DNA of 64,000 nt. Source: Sulfurimonas sp. Its GTDB lineage: Bacteria > Campylobacterota > Campylobacteria > Campylobacterales > Sulfurimonadaceae. The position numbers and the translations under genes were made by a program. A model generated the notes under the pieces. The model searched no databases, was not told the DNA's origin, and saw nothing but the letters and a program-made list of their open reading frames with translations. Shown here one piece after another: positions 63,292 through 64,000 of this stretch (position 1 is its first letter; each line of letters opens with the position of its first letter). The stretch is taken from NCBI RefSeq assembly GCF_029027405.1, contig NZ_CP093396.1, positions 992,001 through 1,056,000 on the forward strand, in the 5' to 3' direction.

Positions 63292-64000
63292 TTTTCGTAT
63301 AAATATATTTATATATTATTTTTTTACTGTAAATACTTTTTTAGCAATTTTACACTATTTTTTAGTTATTGTAGAAGTTAATAATATTTTTATTTTAGCG
63401 ATTATAATGATTTGCTTTAGTATTATTGGTGGAATTATGATTTCAAAACTTGCTATTGATCCATTACAAGAACATATTGTATCTTTACAAAATTTATCAA
63501 AAGAAACACTGCATGAATTAAACCTGCCAATCTCTACTATAATAACTAATTTGGGGATGCTTAAAAAAAATATAGACAATGAAAAAGATTTAAAAAGATT
63601 ATCTAGGATTGAGAGTGCTTGTGGCATGTTGCAAGAACGCTATAATGAACTTGACTATATGATAAAAAAACAGACTATTTCTAAAATAAAAGAAAAGTTT
63701 TCATTAGATGAGTTAGTAATAAAAAGAGTAGAGTTTTTGAAAAATATTTACCCTCAAGTAGAGTTTATTTTAGAACTTGAAAAAGTAGATATTTTTAGTG
63801 ATATTACAGGTTTGTCCAAAGTCATTGACAATATAATAGATAATGGTGTAAAATACGCACCAAATAGTAATAAATATGATATAAAATTAAAAGATAAAAC
63901 TCTTTATTTCCAAGATTATGGTTGTGGAATGGATGAGGTAGAACTTATACAAATTTTTGACAATTATTACCAAACAGATAAAAATATGCAAGGTTTTGGC
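63281..64000 (+). CDS. Sensor histidine kinase (partial, 3' end outside window)
   Basis: The frame from a TTG at 63281 (inside the regulator gene) is open for 240 codons to the window end. Two membrane helices (about residues 7-32 and 35-55) with almost no periplasmic loop, then KETLHELNLPISTI containing the phospho-accepting His, VIDNIIDNGVKYAP (N box) and FQDYGCGMDE (G1 box), ending at QGFG, the second glycine box. The lack of an extracellular sensor domain suggests sensing within the membrane or cytoplasm. Start inferred from overlap; the next in-frame ATG lies well inside the second helix. Confidence 0.88.
   Translation, partial: MFRNFRINIFIYYFFTVNTFLAILHYFLVIVEVNNIFILAIIMICFSIIGGIMISKLAIDPLQEHIVSLQNLSKETLHELNLPISTIITNLGMLKKNIDNEKDLKRLSRIESACGMLQERYNELDYMIKKQTISKIKEKFSLDELVIKRVEFLKNIYPQVEFILELEKVDIFSDITGLSKVIDNIIDNGVKYAPNSNKYDIKLKDKTLYFQDYGCGMDEVELIQIFDNYYQTDKNMQGFG

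Overview
The window looks like the chromosome of a Campylobacterota (epsilonproteobacterial) species, probably a free-living Sulfurimonas/Sulfurovum-like organism. This is inferred from the AT-rich coding, a futalosine-pathway menaquinone gene (mqnE), a PglB-type oligosaccharyltransferase, a short phosphoglucose isomerase, and tightly packed genes that often use TTG or GTG starts and overlap as ATGA or TAATG. No tRNA, rRNA or CRISPR array is visible.

Layout. (1) 1-6178, minus strand: a truncated heme-c-motif diguanylate cyclase, glmS and glnD. (2) 6286-12976, minus strand: an accessory island. It holds an IS5-like transposase remnant, three paralogous lipoprotein genes (one decayed), an intact 1357-residue secreted protein (hydrolase-like head, cadherin-like repeats, seven-repeat LVIVD propeller) and a gutted second copy of that protein. 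(3) 13152-21589, plus strand: an operon-like run behind a clear promoter and a palindromic operator candidate. It encodes an LsrG-like monooxygenase-fold protein, an autoinducer-2 kinase homologue (LsrK), MetK, methylthioribose kinase MtnK, MtnA, a class II aldolase-SDR fusion and MqnE. Together they suggest S-adenosylmethionine supply plus recycling of its sugar by-products through dihydroxyacetone phosphate. (4) 21590-26836: a glycosyltransferase, the oligosaccharyltransferase, an exported ATP-dependent DNA ligase, pgi and a ComEA-like helix-hairpin-helix protein.

(5) 26892-59024, plus strand: a 32-kb surface polysaccharide (O-antigen or capsule) locus with several nucleotide-sugar pathways. 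These are GDP-fucose (manC, gmd, fcl), a possible CMP-ulosonate-like sugar (HAD, HpcH/HpaI aldolase, two cytidylyltransferase-like proteins, epimerase), dTDP-3-amino-3,6-dideoxyhexose (rmlA, rmlB, fdtA-like, aminotransferase), UDP-L-QuiNAc or UDP-L-FucNAc (capE-like, 2-epimerase, RmlD-like reductase) and UDP-D-QuiNAc/FucNAc (WbpM-, WbpV- and WbpL-like). It also carries two Wzx-like flippases, a Wzy-like polymerase, several glycosyltransferases, two methyltransferases and an acyltransferase. Foreign cassettes interrupt it: an AlbA_2-domain regulator, a HepT/MntA toxin-antitoxin pair and a PemK/MazF-like domain fused in frame to RmlB. Two truncated glycosyltransferase starts lie upstream of full genes with similar N-termini, which suggests modular replacement.

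(6) 59164-64000: a small minus-strand pair (L,D-transpeptidase-like protein plus a secreted DUF4174-like protein), a second IS remnant, then a phosphomannomutase (manB/algC type), pyrC and a two-component system whose kinase runs off the window end. ManB would supply mannose-1-phosphate to ManC, and GlmS supplies amino sugars for the UDP-GlcNAc-derived branches. Functions are read from recognisable motifs and family resemblance; no database search was run.
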